Positions 16,455-24,312 of a DNA stretch of 64,000 bases are shown one piece after another. The stretch is from Hymenobacter metallilatus. GTDB lineage: Bacteria > Bacteroidota > Bacteroidia > Cytophagales > Hymenobacteraceae. How positions within the stretch are numbered: position 1 is the stretch's first letter; each line of letters starts with the position of its first letter. The notes under the pieces are model-generated. The model had not been told where the DNA came from. It searched no databases and worked only from the letters and a program-made list of their open reading frames with translations. Where the stretch lies: contig NZ_RWIS01000019.1 of NCBI RefSeq assembly GCF_003944705.1, forward strand, positions 1 through 64,000. Reading direction: 5' to 3'. The position numbers and the translations under genes were made by a program.

Positions 16455-18473
16455 CTACTCGGCTGCACGCACAAAGCGAGCCTGCGCCAGTACCCCCGCC
16501 GGGCCCAACAGGCGCACTTGGTAGATACCCGGGGCCAGCGCAGCGGTATGCACCACCGGCAAAGCCGCCGTGACTACCTGGCGTAGCACTACGCGGCCGG
16601 TTACGTCGGTTACCACGGCCTGGGCCTGCGGGCCCCCAAACTCGGCCAGACGCAGCTGGTCGCGGCAAGGGTTGGGATACACCGTAATAGTCCGTCCGCC
16701 GGCAGGCACCTGGGCCGACGTAATCAGAGCATTGTCGCGGGTGATGGTACCGGCTCCGTTGAGCAGCCACTGGTCGGGGTCGACAGTGATGCTGCTAATG
16801 GTGCGGGACTCGGCCACGGCCGCCGACACCGTAGGCTGGTACTGGGGCAGTCGGATGAGGCGGGTGCTGCCGTCGGTGAAGGTAAGGCGGTAGTCGACCT
16901 CAGTGTAAAAGAAGGGCGTGACGGTGGGCATGGAGGTGGTTTCGGTGTTCTGAATGTACACCTGCCCGCCGGTCTGGTTCCAGCGCACGGCAAACGTCGG
17001 GTACCCCTCGCCCCGGAACCACTGGTCGAAGAAGTATTGGAGGGAGCGGCCGGCCTCGGCCTCGAAAATGCGTTGCAGGTCGCGGGTGCGGGCGGTGCGG
17101 CCGGCGTAGGTGCTCTGGTACGTGCGCAGGGCCCGGAAAAACTTCACGTCGTCGTTGAGCAGGTAGCGCAGCATGTGCACCACGGCCGCTCCTTTCTTGT
17201 AGGTGAGGCGGGTGCTAAAAATACGACCAACGTTGCTGGTATCGGGCACGAACACGCTGCCGCCGGGCTGGCTCATGGCGGTGCTGTGGGCCTGGTTCAT
17301 CCAGCTGAGCGCCGCGGCGGGTGTGCTAAAGCGGTTCAGGGACAGGTACTCGCCGTAGGAAGCAAAGCTCTCATTCAGCCAGATATCCTCCCAGGCGCCG
17401 CAGGTTACGTTGTTGCCAAACCATTGGTGAAACAGCTCGTGGGCCGTAAGCGTGAAGGTAAAGCCGTCCTGGGTAGTCATGGTCTGGTGCTCCATGCCCC
17501 CTCCAATGGGAGATGTGCAGTGGCCGTATTTCTCGTTGGCAAACGGGTAGAGCCCCACCAATTCCGAAAAATTCTCAATAAAGCCCGGCGTACGGTCTAT
17601 TTCCGTGCGGTAATTGTTCAGGGCCGCCTGGCTGTACACGTAGTTAACAATGGGGATGCGCGGCCCCCCCGCCGGGTTGGCGTAGGTCACATACTCTACG
17701 TAGGGCCCTACAGCTACTGAAATCAGGTAGTAGTCGATGGGGTTGCGCGACTTCCACTCATAGCGGACCCGGTTGTTGGGCAGCGGGGTGGTGGCGCGCA
17801 GGATGCCGTTGGAGCCCACTTTATTGGTGGCGGCGGTAGAAATCCACACGTCCGAAGAGTCGGCTTTATCGGTGAGCACCTGCTTGCAGGGCCACCACTC
17901 GTAGGCATTGTAGGGCTCGGAGAGGCTCCAGGTAGTACTGACGCCGTAGGTGGGGTCGGGGCGGGTATCGAGGGCGTTGCCGATGGCCGCGGAGTTGCCG
18001 TTGGGGGCGGTGCCCCGGTAGTAAATGAGGGCGTTGAACAGGGTGTTGGCCGCCACCGGCTGGCTCAGACCCACCGTCACGTCGCCCTGCCCCTTGCGCA
18101 CCAGCCCCAGGCTGCGCCGCCCGTTCACCACCACCGAGTCGATGGTATGCGTGGAGTACAACTCAAAGGCCAGAGAATCCAGCGGCTGGCTGCCCGTTTG
18201 GGCCCGGATGGTAACCGCCCCGCTCACGCCCCGGGAGTTGTTCGTCAGGTTCAGGTCGAGTTTATAATACTTCACGTCGTAGCGGGCCATTTTCTGGCGG
18301 TGGCGCAGGGTGGCGTAGGCTGGGCGGTTGGGGGCGGTGTGGGTGCGGGCGCAGGCAGCGGCAGCCTCTCCGTGCAGGTCGGCCGGCCGGGGCTGGTAGG
18401 TGGGCACCTGGGCGGCCAGGGAGGTACTCAGCAATAAGCCACCTACCAGGAAGGCGTAAAATCGAACAAGCAT
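16455..18473 (-). CDS. M1-family metallopeptidase with T9SS type A sorting domain
   Basis: 672 aa. ATG at 18473 opens a signal peptide (MLVRFYAFLVGGLLLSTSLAAQ). An aminopeptidase N-like N-terminal domain (about 60-250) contains the substrate exopeptidase motif equivalent as GGGMEHQTM. The catalytic zinc site is HELFH with the downstream glutamate in WLNESFA (His345, Glu346, His349). The C-terminal about 85 residues (VYPNPCRDQLRLAEF, VTDVTGRVV, LAPGIYQVRLL) are a type IX secretion sorting domain, so the enzyme is probably exported and surface-attached or released. Role: extracellular oligopeptide degradation. Confidence 0.93.
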   Translation of the reverse strand: MLVRFYAFLVGGLLLSTSLAAQVPTYQPRPADLHGEAAAACARTHTAPNRPAYATLRHRQKMARYDVKYYKLDLNLTNNSRGVSGAVTIRAQTGSQPLDSLAFELYSTHTIDSVVVNGRRSLGLVRKGQGDVTVGLSQPVAANTLFNALIYYRGTAPNGNSAAIGNALDTRPDPTYGVSTTWSLSEPYNAYEWWPCKQVLTDKADSSDVWISTAATNKVGSNGILRATTPLPNNRVRYEWKSRNPIDYYLISVAVGPYVEYVTYANPAGGPRIPIVNYVYSQAALNNYRTEIDRTPGFIENFSELVGLYPFANEKYGHCTSPIGGGMEHQTMTTQDGFTFTLTAHELFHQWFGNNVTCGAWEDIWLNESFASYGEYLSLNRFSTPAAALSWMNQAHSTAMSQPGGSVFVPDTSNVGRIFSTRLTYKKGAAVVHMLRYLLNDDVKFFRALRTYQSTYAGRTARTRDLQRIFEAEAGRSLQYFFDQWFRGEGYPTFAVRWNQTGGQVYIQNTETTSMPTVTPFFYTEVDYRLTFTDGSTRLIRLPQYQPTVSAAVAESRTISSITVDPDQWLLNGAGTITRDNALITSAQVPAGGRTITVYPNPCRDQLRLAEFGGPQAQAVVTDVTGRVVLRQVVTAALPVVHTAALAPGIYQVRLLGPAGVLAQARFVRAAE

Positions 18474-18606
18474 TGGGCAGGGAATGGGTGGAAACGAATA
18501 CCCGCGTAAGGTACGGCACAAACCACAGAAAGCGGGACTTCGAAAACCGGCAATGGCCTAACTCGTCGTATCTTTCCCTAGTTCTCCGTTACCTGCCTTG
18601 TATCGA

Positions 18607-20856
18607 ATGTATTCCTCTACCCTTACCCGGCTACTGCGGGGCGTGTTGCTGCCCCTCCTGTTCGGCCTGTGGGCGCTGCCCCAGGCCCGCGCCACCCACA
18701 TTGTCGGCGGCGAGCTGGACCTGCAGCACATAAGCGGCGACACCTACCGGCTCACCCTGAACCTGTACTTTGATGCGGTGTATGGCCAGCCAGGGGCACT
18801 GGACCCCTCCATGGTGGCCAGCATCTTCGAGAAAGGCAGCAACCGCCGCATGCTCAACCTTCCCTTACCCCAGCTCAGCAACACCCTGGTTAACTATACC
18901 AGCCCGGCCTGCTCCACCCCCGACCTGGTGACGCGCCGCATTGTGTACAGCAGCAACCTGACGCTCACGGCCCAGCAGTTTGCCAACGCAACCGGCTACT
19001 ACGCCGCCGTGGAGCGGTGCTGCCGCAACAACGGCATCAGCAACATTGTGAACCCCGGCGGGGCGGCCCAAACGTTTTATCTGGAATTTCCGCCCGTTAC
19101 GCGCAACGGCCAGGCCCTGCGCAACTCCACGCCCCGCATCTTTCCACCCCTGAGCGACTACGCCTGCCGGGGTGAGCTGTTTTACTACAACTTTGGCGGG
19201 CAGGATGTGGATGGCGACTCCCTGGTGTATGATTTGGTGACGCCCCTGAACGGCCATACCACGGCTACCTTCCCCAACCCCAGCTTTGCCGACTCGGCTC
19301 CGTACCAGACCATCAACTGGCTGCCGGGCCTGAGCACCACCAACCAGATTCCGGGCGCCCCCACCCTGAGTATCGGCCGCCAGTCGGGCCGGCTGGAGGT
19401 GCGGCCCACGCAGCTGGGGCTGTTCGTGTTCGGTATCCGCTGCACGGAGTACCGCAGGGGGGTGCGGCTGGGAGAAGCCCGGCGCGACTTCCAGCTTAAA
19501 GTTATTAACTGCCCCACTAACACCCGGCCCAAGGTGCTTATGCAGCTACCCGGCACTACCCGCGCCTATCAGCCGGGGCGCGACACCCTGCGCCTGACGC
19601 CGGGCAACAACCGTTGCGTAACCCTGCGCTTCACCGACCCCGACCCCACCTCGGCCCTCACCCTGTCGTTGAGCCCAGTAAACTTCAGCGCCACCCTGCC
19701 CACCCTGAGCGTACTACAGGGCACGGTACATGCCCCCGGTCTGCCCGATACCATTACCTCCCGCCTGTGCTTTCCCGACTGCTTCAACACCAAAGGCAAG
19801 GTGTTTCTGCTGGATGTAATTGTGGCTGACAACGGCTGCAGCCTGCCCAAGCGCGACACTGTGCGGGTGGCCTTCACCTCCGTACCAGACCCCAACACGG
19901 CCCCGGTACTGCGCTCCACGGCCGTGCTGCCCATCCGGGCCAGAGTGGGCGACCTGATAACCTTCGACCTGACGGCCACTGACCCTGATAACGACCCGCT
20001 AACCCTGGAAATGACAGGCAAAGGCTTCGCTCCTGCCAGCCTGGGCGCAACCATGGCCCTGGGCTCGGCGGGCAACAACCAACTGAACGGCCGCTTTAGC
20101 TGGCGCGTCGACTGCCGGGCGGTGGATAAGCCACTCTATGAGTTTGAGTTTACGGCGGCGGCATCGCCCTGCAACGACCGGCAGGCTACCACCTTACTGA
20201 TACCCGTGCAGATTGACTATATCAACAAGCCGCCGGTACTGACCACCTCCTTCGCGGCGCCCATTGCAGCCGACTCCGTGACGATTGTGCGGCGGCCGGT
20301 GGGGGGCGTGTTTGAGGCTACTATGCGCGGCACAGACTCCGACAATGACGCCCTGTCTATGACGGCCACTGGCAACGGCTTCGACCTCTCGGCGGTGGGT
20401 ATGACGTTCGTGCCCCGCAACGGCGCGGGTGCTGCCTCCGCCACGTTCCGTTGGGTGGGCGACTGTGAGGCTGTGCGCCGCAACGGGCTGGAGGTGACCT
20501 TTACGCTTCAGGAAACCACCTGCCGCCCCCAGCCCCGCACCCGTACCGTGCGGTTTGAGGTGGAGGCCCCGGCCGAGCAGCCCTTCCTGCCGCCCAACAT
20601 CATTACCCCGTACCAGGTAGATGGTAAAAACGACTTTTTCACGCTAGATAACGCCCAGGCCAACCTGCCGCTTGACTTCTGCGACTCCCGCTTCGCCGAT
20701 ATCCAGATTTTCTCGCGCTGGGGCAACCGGGTTTACTCTACCTCTAACCGGGCGTTCCGCTGGAATGGCGGCGGCCTGCCGGCCGGGGTTTATTTCTACC
20801 TGATTGAATTCACGGATGGCAAGAAGTACAAAGGCACCGTGACCATTGCGAATTAA
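18607..20856 (+). CDS. Large extracellular protein with gliding-motility/T9SS type B sorting domain
   Basis: 749 aa from the ATG at 18607 (a TTG three codons earlier is also possible). Signal peptide through ARATHIVGGE. The body contains repeated cadherin/Ig-like segments in which the pattern D-x-D-x-D-x-L recurs (RFTDPDPTSALTLSLSP; TATDPDNDPLTLEMTGKGF; RGTDSDNDALSMTATGNGF), about 130 aa apart, indicating tandem domains. The C-terminal about 85 residues (ITPYQVDGKNDFF, IFSRWGNRVY, WNGGGLPAGVYFYLI) are the gliding-motility-associated type B sorting domain. Proteins of this kind are surface adhesins or filament proteins; the ligand is unknown. Confidence 0.9.
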   Translation: MYSSTLTRLLRGVLLPLLFGLWALPQARATHIVGGELDLQHISGDTYRLTLNLYFDAVYGQPGALDPSMVASIFEKGSNRRMLNLPLPQLSNTLVNYTSPACSTPDLVTRRIVYSSNLTLTAQQFANATGYYAAVERCCRNNGISNIVNPGGAAQTFYLEFPPVTRNGQALRNSTPRIFPPLSDYACRGELFYYNFGGQDVDGDSLVYDLVTPLNGHTTATFPNPSFADSAPYQTINWLPGLSTTNQIPGAPTLSIGRQSGRLEVRPTQLGLFVFGIRCTEYRRGVRLGEARRDFQLKVINCPTNTRPKVLMQLPGTTRAYQPGRDTLRLTPGNNRCVTLRFTDPDPTSALTLSLSPVNFSATLPTLSVLQGTVHAPGLPDTITSRLCFPDCFNTKGKVFLLDVIVADNGCSLPKRDTVRVAFTSVPDPNTAPVLRSTAVLPIRARVGDLITFDLTATDPDNDPLTLEMTGKGFAPASLGATMALGSAGNNQLNGRFSWRVDCRAVDKPLYEFEFTAAASPCNDRQATTLLIPVQIDYINKPPVLTTSFAAPIAADSVTIVRRPVGGVFEATMRGTDSDNDALSMTATGNGFDLSAVGMTFVPRNGAGAASATFRWVGDCEAVRRNGLEVTFTLQETTCRPQPRTRTVRFEVEAPAEQPFLPPNIITPYQVDGKNDFFTLDNAQANLPLDFCDSRFADIQIFSRWGNRVYSTSNRAFRWNGGGLPAGVYFYLIEFTDGKKYKGTVTIAN

Positions 20857-20890
20857 GTACCAGTGGGCAACAGATAACGGGGAACAAGCT

Positions 20891-21043
20891 GGCCGCGGCG
20901 CGGCTACAGGCTGGCAAATATCCGGAATGCATGACCGTCGCGCCGCGTAAGGCGCCTGAAACTTCTGGCGTCACTTGCGCGGCCACGCGGCGTTGAACTG
21001 CTGGATGCTTGCTTCACTGCCAACCTGTAGCCGCGCCGCGGCC
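20891..21043. repeat. Intergenic inverted repeat, GC-rich family
   Basis: 26-bp arms at 20891-20916 and 21018-21043 with one mismatch, core GGCCGCGGCGCGGCTACAGG, separated by 101 nt. It fills the gap between two convergent genes. Confidence 0.8.
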
Positions 21044-21071
21044 GGTCCGTCCTCCCCCCTTTCCTGTCATT

Positions 21072-21716
21072 TCAATACAGAAACAAGAAAGCCGCAAACA
21101 GCGCCAGCCACACTCCGTCGATGAAGTGCCAGTACAGCGTAATCATGCGCAGCTGCAGGCGGCGGTAGGGGTTGCGGATAAATACCAGGCTGCGCACCGC
21201 GTCGCGGGAGGCGTGGTGGGTCCGTAACAGCAGGGTCATCAGAAACAGCATACCGCCCAGCAAATGTGCTACGTGCACCGCCGAAATCAGGTACACGAAG
21301 GTGCCACTGGCCATGCCCTCGAACAGGATACCATGCATGAGCAGCTCCCGCCACCCCAGTGCCTGCAAGCCCGCGAAGATGCTGCTAAGTAGGAATGTGG
21401 CACCGAGGCAACGGGCCAGGCCCCGTAAATCGTCCTGGGCGTAGAGGCGCTGTGCCTGAGCTATTACGTAGCTGCTGATCAGAAGCACGATGGTGCTGAG
21501 GGAGAAATAGCGCGGCAGCGGGTATATACCCGTAGGGGCATTCTGGTGGAAGCGGGTATAGGCGTATGCGGCAATGAGAACCACAAACAGCACCGTTATG
21601 CCGGCCAGGCCCACGTACAGCATCATCAGCAGCAAGGGCACCCCCTCCATGCGTTTGAGGGGCGAAGCCGGGCGGTTAGCGCCAACCTTGTTGCTGCTTT
21701 CAGAATCGGAGTTCAT
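21072..21716 (-). CDS. Cytochrome c oxidase subunit III-like membrane protein
   Basis: 214 aa. ATG at 21716 is chosen (MNSDSESSNKVG), giving a polar N-terminus before helix 1. Seven membrane helices are not all clear, but at least five strong ones are visible, with the subunit III hallmarks FLLSSIFAGLQALGWRELL, GTFVYLISAVHVAHLLGG and the terminal LYWHFIDGVWLALFAAFLFLY. Subunit III stabilises the catalytic subunit I of haem-copper oxidases. No subunit I or II gene lies in the window, so it is a solitary copy, perhaps serving an oxidase encoded elsewhere. Confidence 0.85.
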   Translation of the reverse strand: MNSDSESSNKVGANRPASPLKRMEGVPLLLMMLYVGLAGITVLFVVLIAAYAYTRFHQNAPTGIYPLPRYFSLSTIVLLISSYVIAQAQRLYAQDDLRGLARCLGATFLLSSIFAGLQALGWRELLMHGILFEGMASGTFVYLISAVHVAHLLGGMLFLMTLLLRTHHASRDAVRSLVFIRNPYRRLQLRMITLYWHFIDGVWLALFAAFLFLY

Positions 21717-21912
21717 GCGGTGCGAAGACAAAAGTGCGTGCGTAGTAGCAAACCATTTGCAAACCCTTTAGTTCAGGCCACGTCTACCGTTTTTGCCAGG
21801 AGGGCTTCCTACCAAGGTACGCAAAAACTCCTGTGCCCGGCGTACGATTTTCAGGCGTTACGCACGTCAGACACAGGAGTTTACCGGGCGGGTGTTCAGC
21901 CACTTGGTACGC

Positions 21913-22483
21913 TCAGGATTTACTGAAAAACGAGCCGATTTTACCCAGCACCGCATTCAGGGTAATCTTGGGCGAGCGGCCGGCACCGAAGGTAACGTGG
22001 GTTTTGCCGGCCACCCGCAGATCCAGTACCAAGCCCAGCCGCAGGGCCAGGTCGTTGAGCTGCTGCAAGGGGTCGGGGCCGGCGGTTTTGGGTTTGGGCG
22101 GGGCGTTAGGGTCTTTGGTCGGGCCACTGGTAAGCTTATCGAGCACGCGCTGACTGGGAAAGTTTACGATGAGGTAGCCCCCGGAGCCCGCCACCTGAAC
22201 ATCGTCGCCGTCGAAGCTGACAACCAGCCGAGCTTCTATATCAAGGCCACTAGCCAAGGGACGCGGGCGTTGCGGGCGGCAGAGCACTGCTGGGCGGATT
22301 CTCGCCCCGGGTCCGAATCCGCAGGGAGCCGTTCAGCCGCCAGGTCGTCGGCGTAGCCGGGTTCTGGGGGTTGGGTACTTGCAGCTCCATCTGCTCGAAG
22401 TTAAGGGCCAGCTCAACCCCACCCGAGAGTTTGGAAAGCAGGGAAGCGGCCGTATCGGCCCAGGAAGTTGGTTGATCAGGCAT
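21913..22483 (-). pseudogene. Hypothetical protein gene interrupted by a frameshift
   Basis: Two overlapping minus-strand frames fit one protein. The upstream part (22483 to about 22265) starts MPDQPTSWADTAASLLSKLS and continues through NFEQMELQVPNPQNPATP. The downstream part (about 22280 to 21913) carries ASGLDIEARLVVSFDGDD, GYLIVNFPSQRVLDKL and KITLNAVLGKIGSFFSKS. They overlap at 22250-22287, differ by one reading frame, and each ends or begins in out-of-frame-looking Pro/Ala/Arg sequence at the junction. About 190 aa if joined. Family not recognised; no signal peptide. A single-base indel in a C/G-rich run or an assembly error would explain it. It is divergent from the 22720 gene. Confidence 0.6.
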
Positions 22484-22719
22484 ACGCGGGAGTTGTGAGA
22501 ATGAATGTGGGGAATATGAAGAGGACTGTACAAAATAAGCGAAGAGCCGGAGCGGCCAGGCACTTCACCGCAAACGACTTGCGCCCGGGCAAGTTACGCG
22601 CGCTCATTGGCAAGACCTTTGCCTGCTCCTTTGGCAAGCCTATGTTCTTTCTCAAATCCAAATTGTTCGGCTTGCGTATGCAGGCCCATCGGCTGGATTT
22701 CCACCCTTTGCACTGCCTT

Positions 22720-23520
22720 ATGACCCGCTTCCTTGTTACTACGGCCGCCCTGCTGCTGGCCCTGCCGGCTGCCCAAGCTCAACCAACCACTAAATCCGTT
22801 GACTGCACCCACCCTTTTGGTTTGCTCGATAATATGGAGCGAGTGTATCAGCTCCAAGACGCCAGTGGAAAAGCGAATGGTACCCTCCGCCAGCGGGTGG
22901 TGAGCCTGGGCTCGGAACAAAACAAAAAAAAGACAGTTACCACCACTACTGCACTGGTAAAAAGCGGCACGTACGACTCCAAAAATCACCTGCAGCGCCA
23001 GCAGGATCTTATCTTCCGCTGCCGCCAGGATACCAGCTTTACTGATGGCCTCGAGGAGTTAAACCCGGAAAGCCTGCGCTCCTTCCGCGACCGGCGCTTT
23101 GCCTACGCTCCCGTGCCGCTGGCCTGGCCTAACCAGCCCACTGTAGGCTCAGAGCTGCCCGGCGGTGGCGTTTCGGTGCAGGTGAGCAGCACCGCCGTGG
23201 ATATTGCCCGGGTGTACACCACCGTGCAGAAGCGGCGCATTACGGGTACTGAGTCGGTAACGACGCCGGCCGGCACTTTTGCGTGCTACCGCGTGGAAGC
23301 CGAGCGGGAAAGCGCCACCGCCGCCCGCGCCGATATGGTAATGCGTACCACCGTAAAAGTAGTGGACTACTACTCGCCCGGTATTGGAATAGTGAAAACC
23401 GAGGTGTACGACAAAAAAGGCAAGTTGGAACAGGTACGGCTGCTTACGGCCATCAATCAGGTTTCCCAGTCGGCCACGCAGCCGAAAATGAAGGAGAAGT
23501 ACAAGGTCAAAAAATCGTAA
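22720..23520 (+). CDS. Secreted TapB/DUF3108-like protein
   Basis: 266 aa. ATG at 22720 opens a signal peptide (MTRFLVTTAALLLALPAAQAQ). The remainder is a beta-rich domain with VDCTHPFGLLDNMERVYQLQ at its start, a Thr/Lys-rich strand, GTESVTTPAGTFACYRVEAE (the T-P-A-G-T-F-x-C pattern of DUF3108/TapB-like proteins) and a C-terminal VVDYYSPGIGIVKTEVYDKKG. Such proteins are periplasmic or outer-membrane associated and of unknown role. The frame extends upstream to 22468, but that part lacks coding character. 46 bp separate it from the DUF4920 lipoprotein gene, so the two may be cotranscribed. Confidence 0.8.
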   Translation: MTRFLVTTAALLLALPAAQAQPTTKSVDCTHPFGLLDNMERVYQLQDASGKANGTLRQRVVSLGSEQNKKKTVTTTTALVKSGTYDSKNHLQRQQDLIFRCRQDTSFTDGLEELNPESLRSFRDRRFAYAPVPLAWPNQPTVGSELPGGGVSVQVSSTAVDIARVYTTVQKRRITGTESVTTPAGTFACYRVEAERESATAARADMVMRTTVKVVDYYSPGIGIVKTEVYDKKGKLEQVRLLTAINQVSQSATQPKMKEKYKVKKS

Positions 23521-23566
23521 GTTCAGGGCCGTAACGCCTTCTTCCCTTACTTTTTTTCTTTCCGCC

Positions 23567-24076
23567 ATGCGCACTTTGTCCGTTTTGCCGGCCGCCCTGC
23601 TCCTTCTGGCCGCCTGCCAGCAGCAGTCTAAAACCGAAACTGCCGCTGCTCCTGCTCCTGCTCCTGCCGAAACCCCGGCCGTTACCGGCAAAACTTACGG
23701 CAGCGCCATTACCGCTGCCGGCGCGCAGCCCCTTTCGGCCCTGAACACCGTGCTCGGCGACCAGGACTCGGCGCAGGTGAAGCTGGTGGGTAAGGCCGAT
23801 GCCGTATGCCAGGCCAAGGGTTGCTGGCTGACAATGAAAACGCCCGATGGCCAGGAAATGCGCGTCCGGTTCAAGGATTACGCCTTCTTCGTACCCAAAG
23901 ACATCAGCGGCAAAACCGTGGTTATCAACGGCTGGGCCCACCGCGAAACCGTGCCCGTTTCCGATTTACAGCACTATGCCAAAGACGCCGGCAAGTCCGA
24001 CGCCGAGGTAGCCGCCATAACCAAGCCCCAGCAGCAGCTCAACTTTGAGGCCGACGGGGTGCTGGTAGCGGAGTAG
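23567..24076 (+). CDS. DUF4920-domain lipoprotein
   Basis: 169 aa. Lipoprotein signal MRTLSVLPAALLLLAAC (lipobox LAAC, Cys17), then a Gln/Ala/Pro-rich linker encoded by a repeated GCTCCT tract, then the DUF4920 domain: VCQAKGCWLTMKTPDG with two cysteines, VRFKDYAFFVPKDISGKTVV and a C-terminal FEADGVLV. The family is OB-fold-like and of unknown function in Bacteroidota envelopes. It follows the DUF3108-like gene by 46 bp and ends before a clear terminator. Confidence 0.9.
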   Translation: MRTLSVLPAALLLLAACQQQSKTETAAAPAPAPAETPAVTGKTYGSAITAAGAQPLSALNTVLGDQDSAQVKLVGKADAVCQAKGCWLTMKTPDGQEMRVRFKDYAFFVPKDISGKTVVINGWAHRETVPVSDLQHYAKDAGKSDAEVAAITKPQQQLNFEADGVLVAE

Positions 24077-24136
24077 ATGTTGTTGACTGTGAAGAACGTC
24101 ATTCCTCCTTAAACAGCTTCTGTATTATCGAGCCCT

Positions 24137-24161
24137 GGCCCCTCCCGGCCGGGGCCTTTTT
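24137..24161 (+). terminator. Rho-independent terminator
   Basis: GGCCCC / GGGGCC stem, short loop, followed by TTTTT; ends the 22720-24076 unit. Between it and ligA (24165-24300) are several degenerate copies of GTTTCGCAGTG/CACTGCG forming a weak hairpin. Confidence 0.75.
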
Positions 24162-24312
24162 GTTTCGCGCAGCGTTTCGCAGTGGGTTTACGCAGTGTCT
24201 CGCAGTGCACGGCCACCGTGAAACACTGCGGCTGCCACCGCGAAACACGGCACGAAACCGGCACCGAATGCAGCTACTTTGTAGCTTGCAACCTCAACCT
24301 GCCTTCCCCTAT

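Noticed and set aside
24165..24300. Repeated GTTTCGCAGTG/CACTGCG motifs, considered as a CRISPR-like array
   Set aside because: Copies are degenerate, irregularly spaced and partly inverted; no constant repeat-spacer unit.
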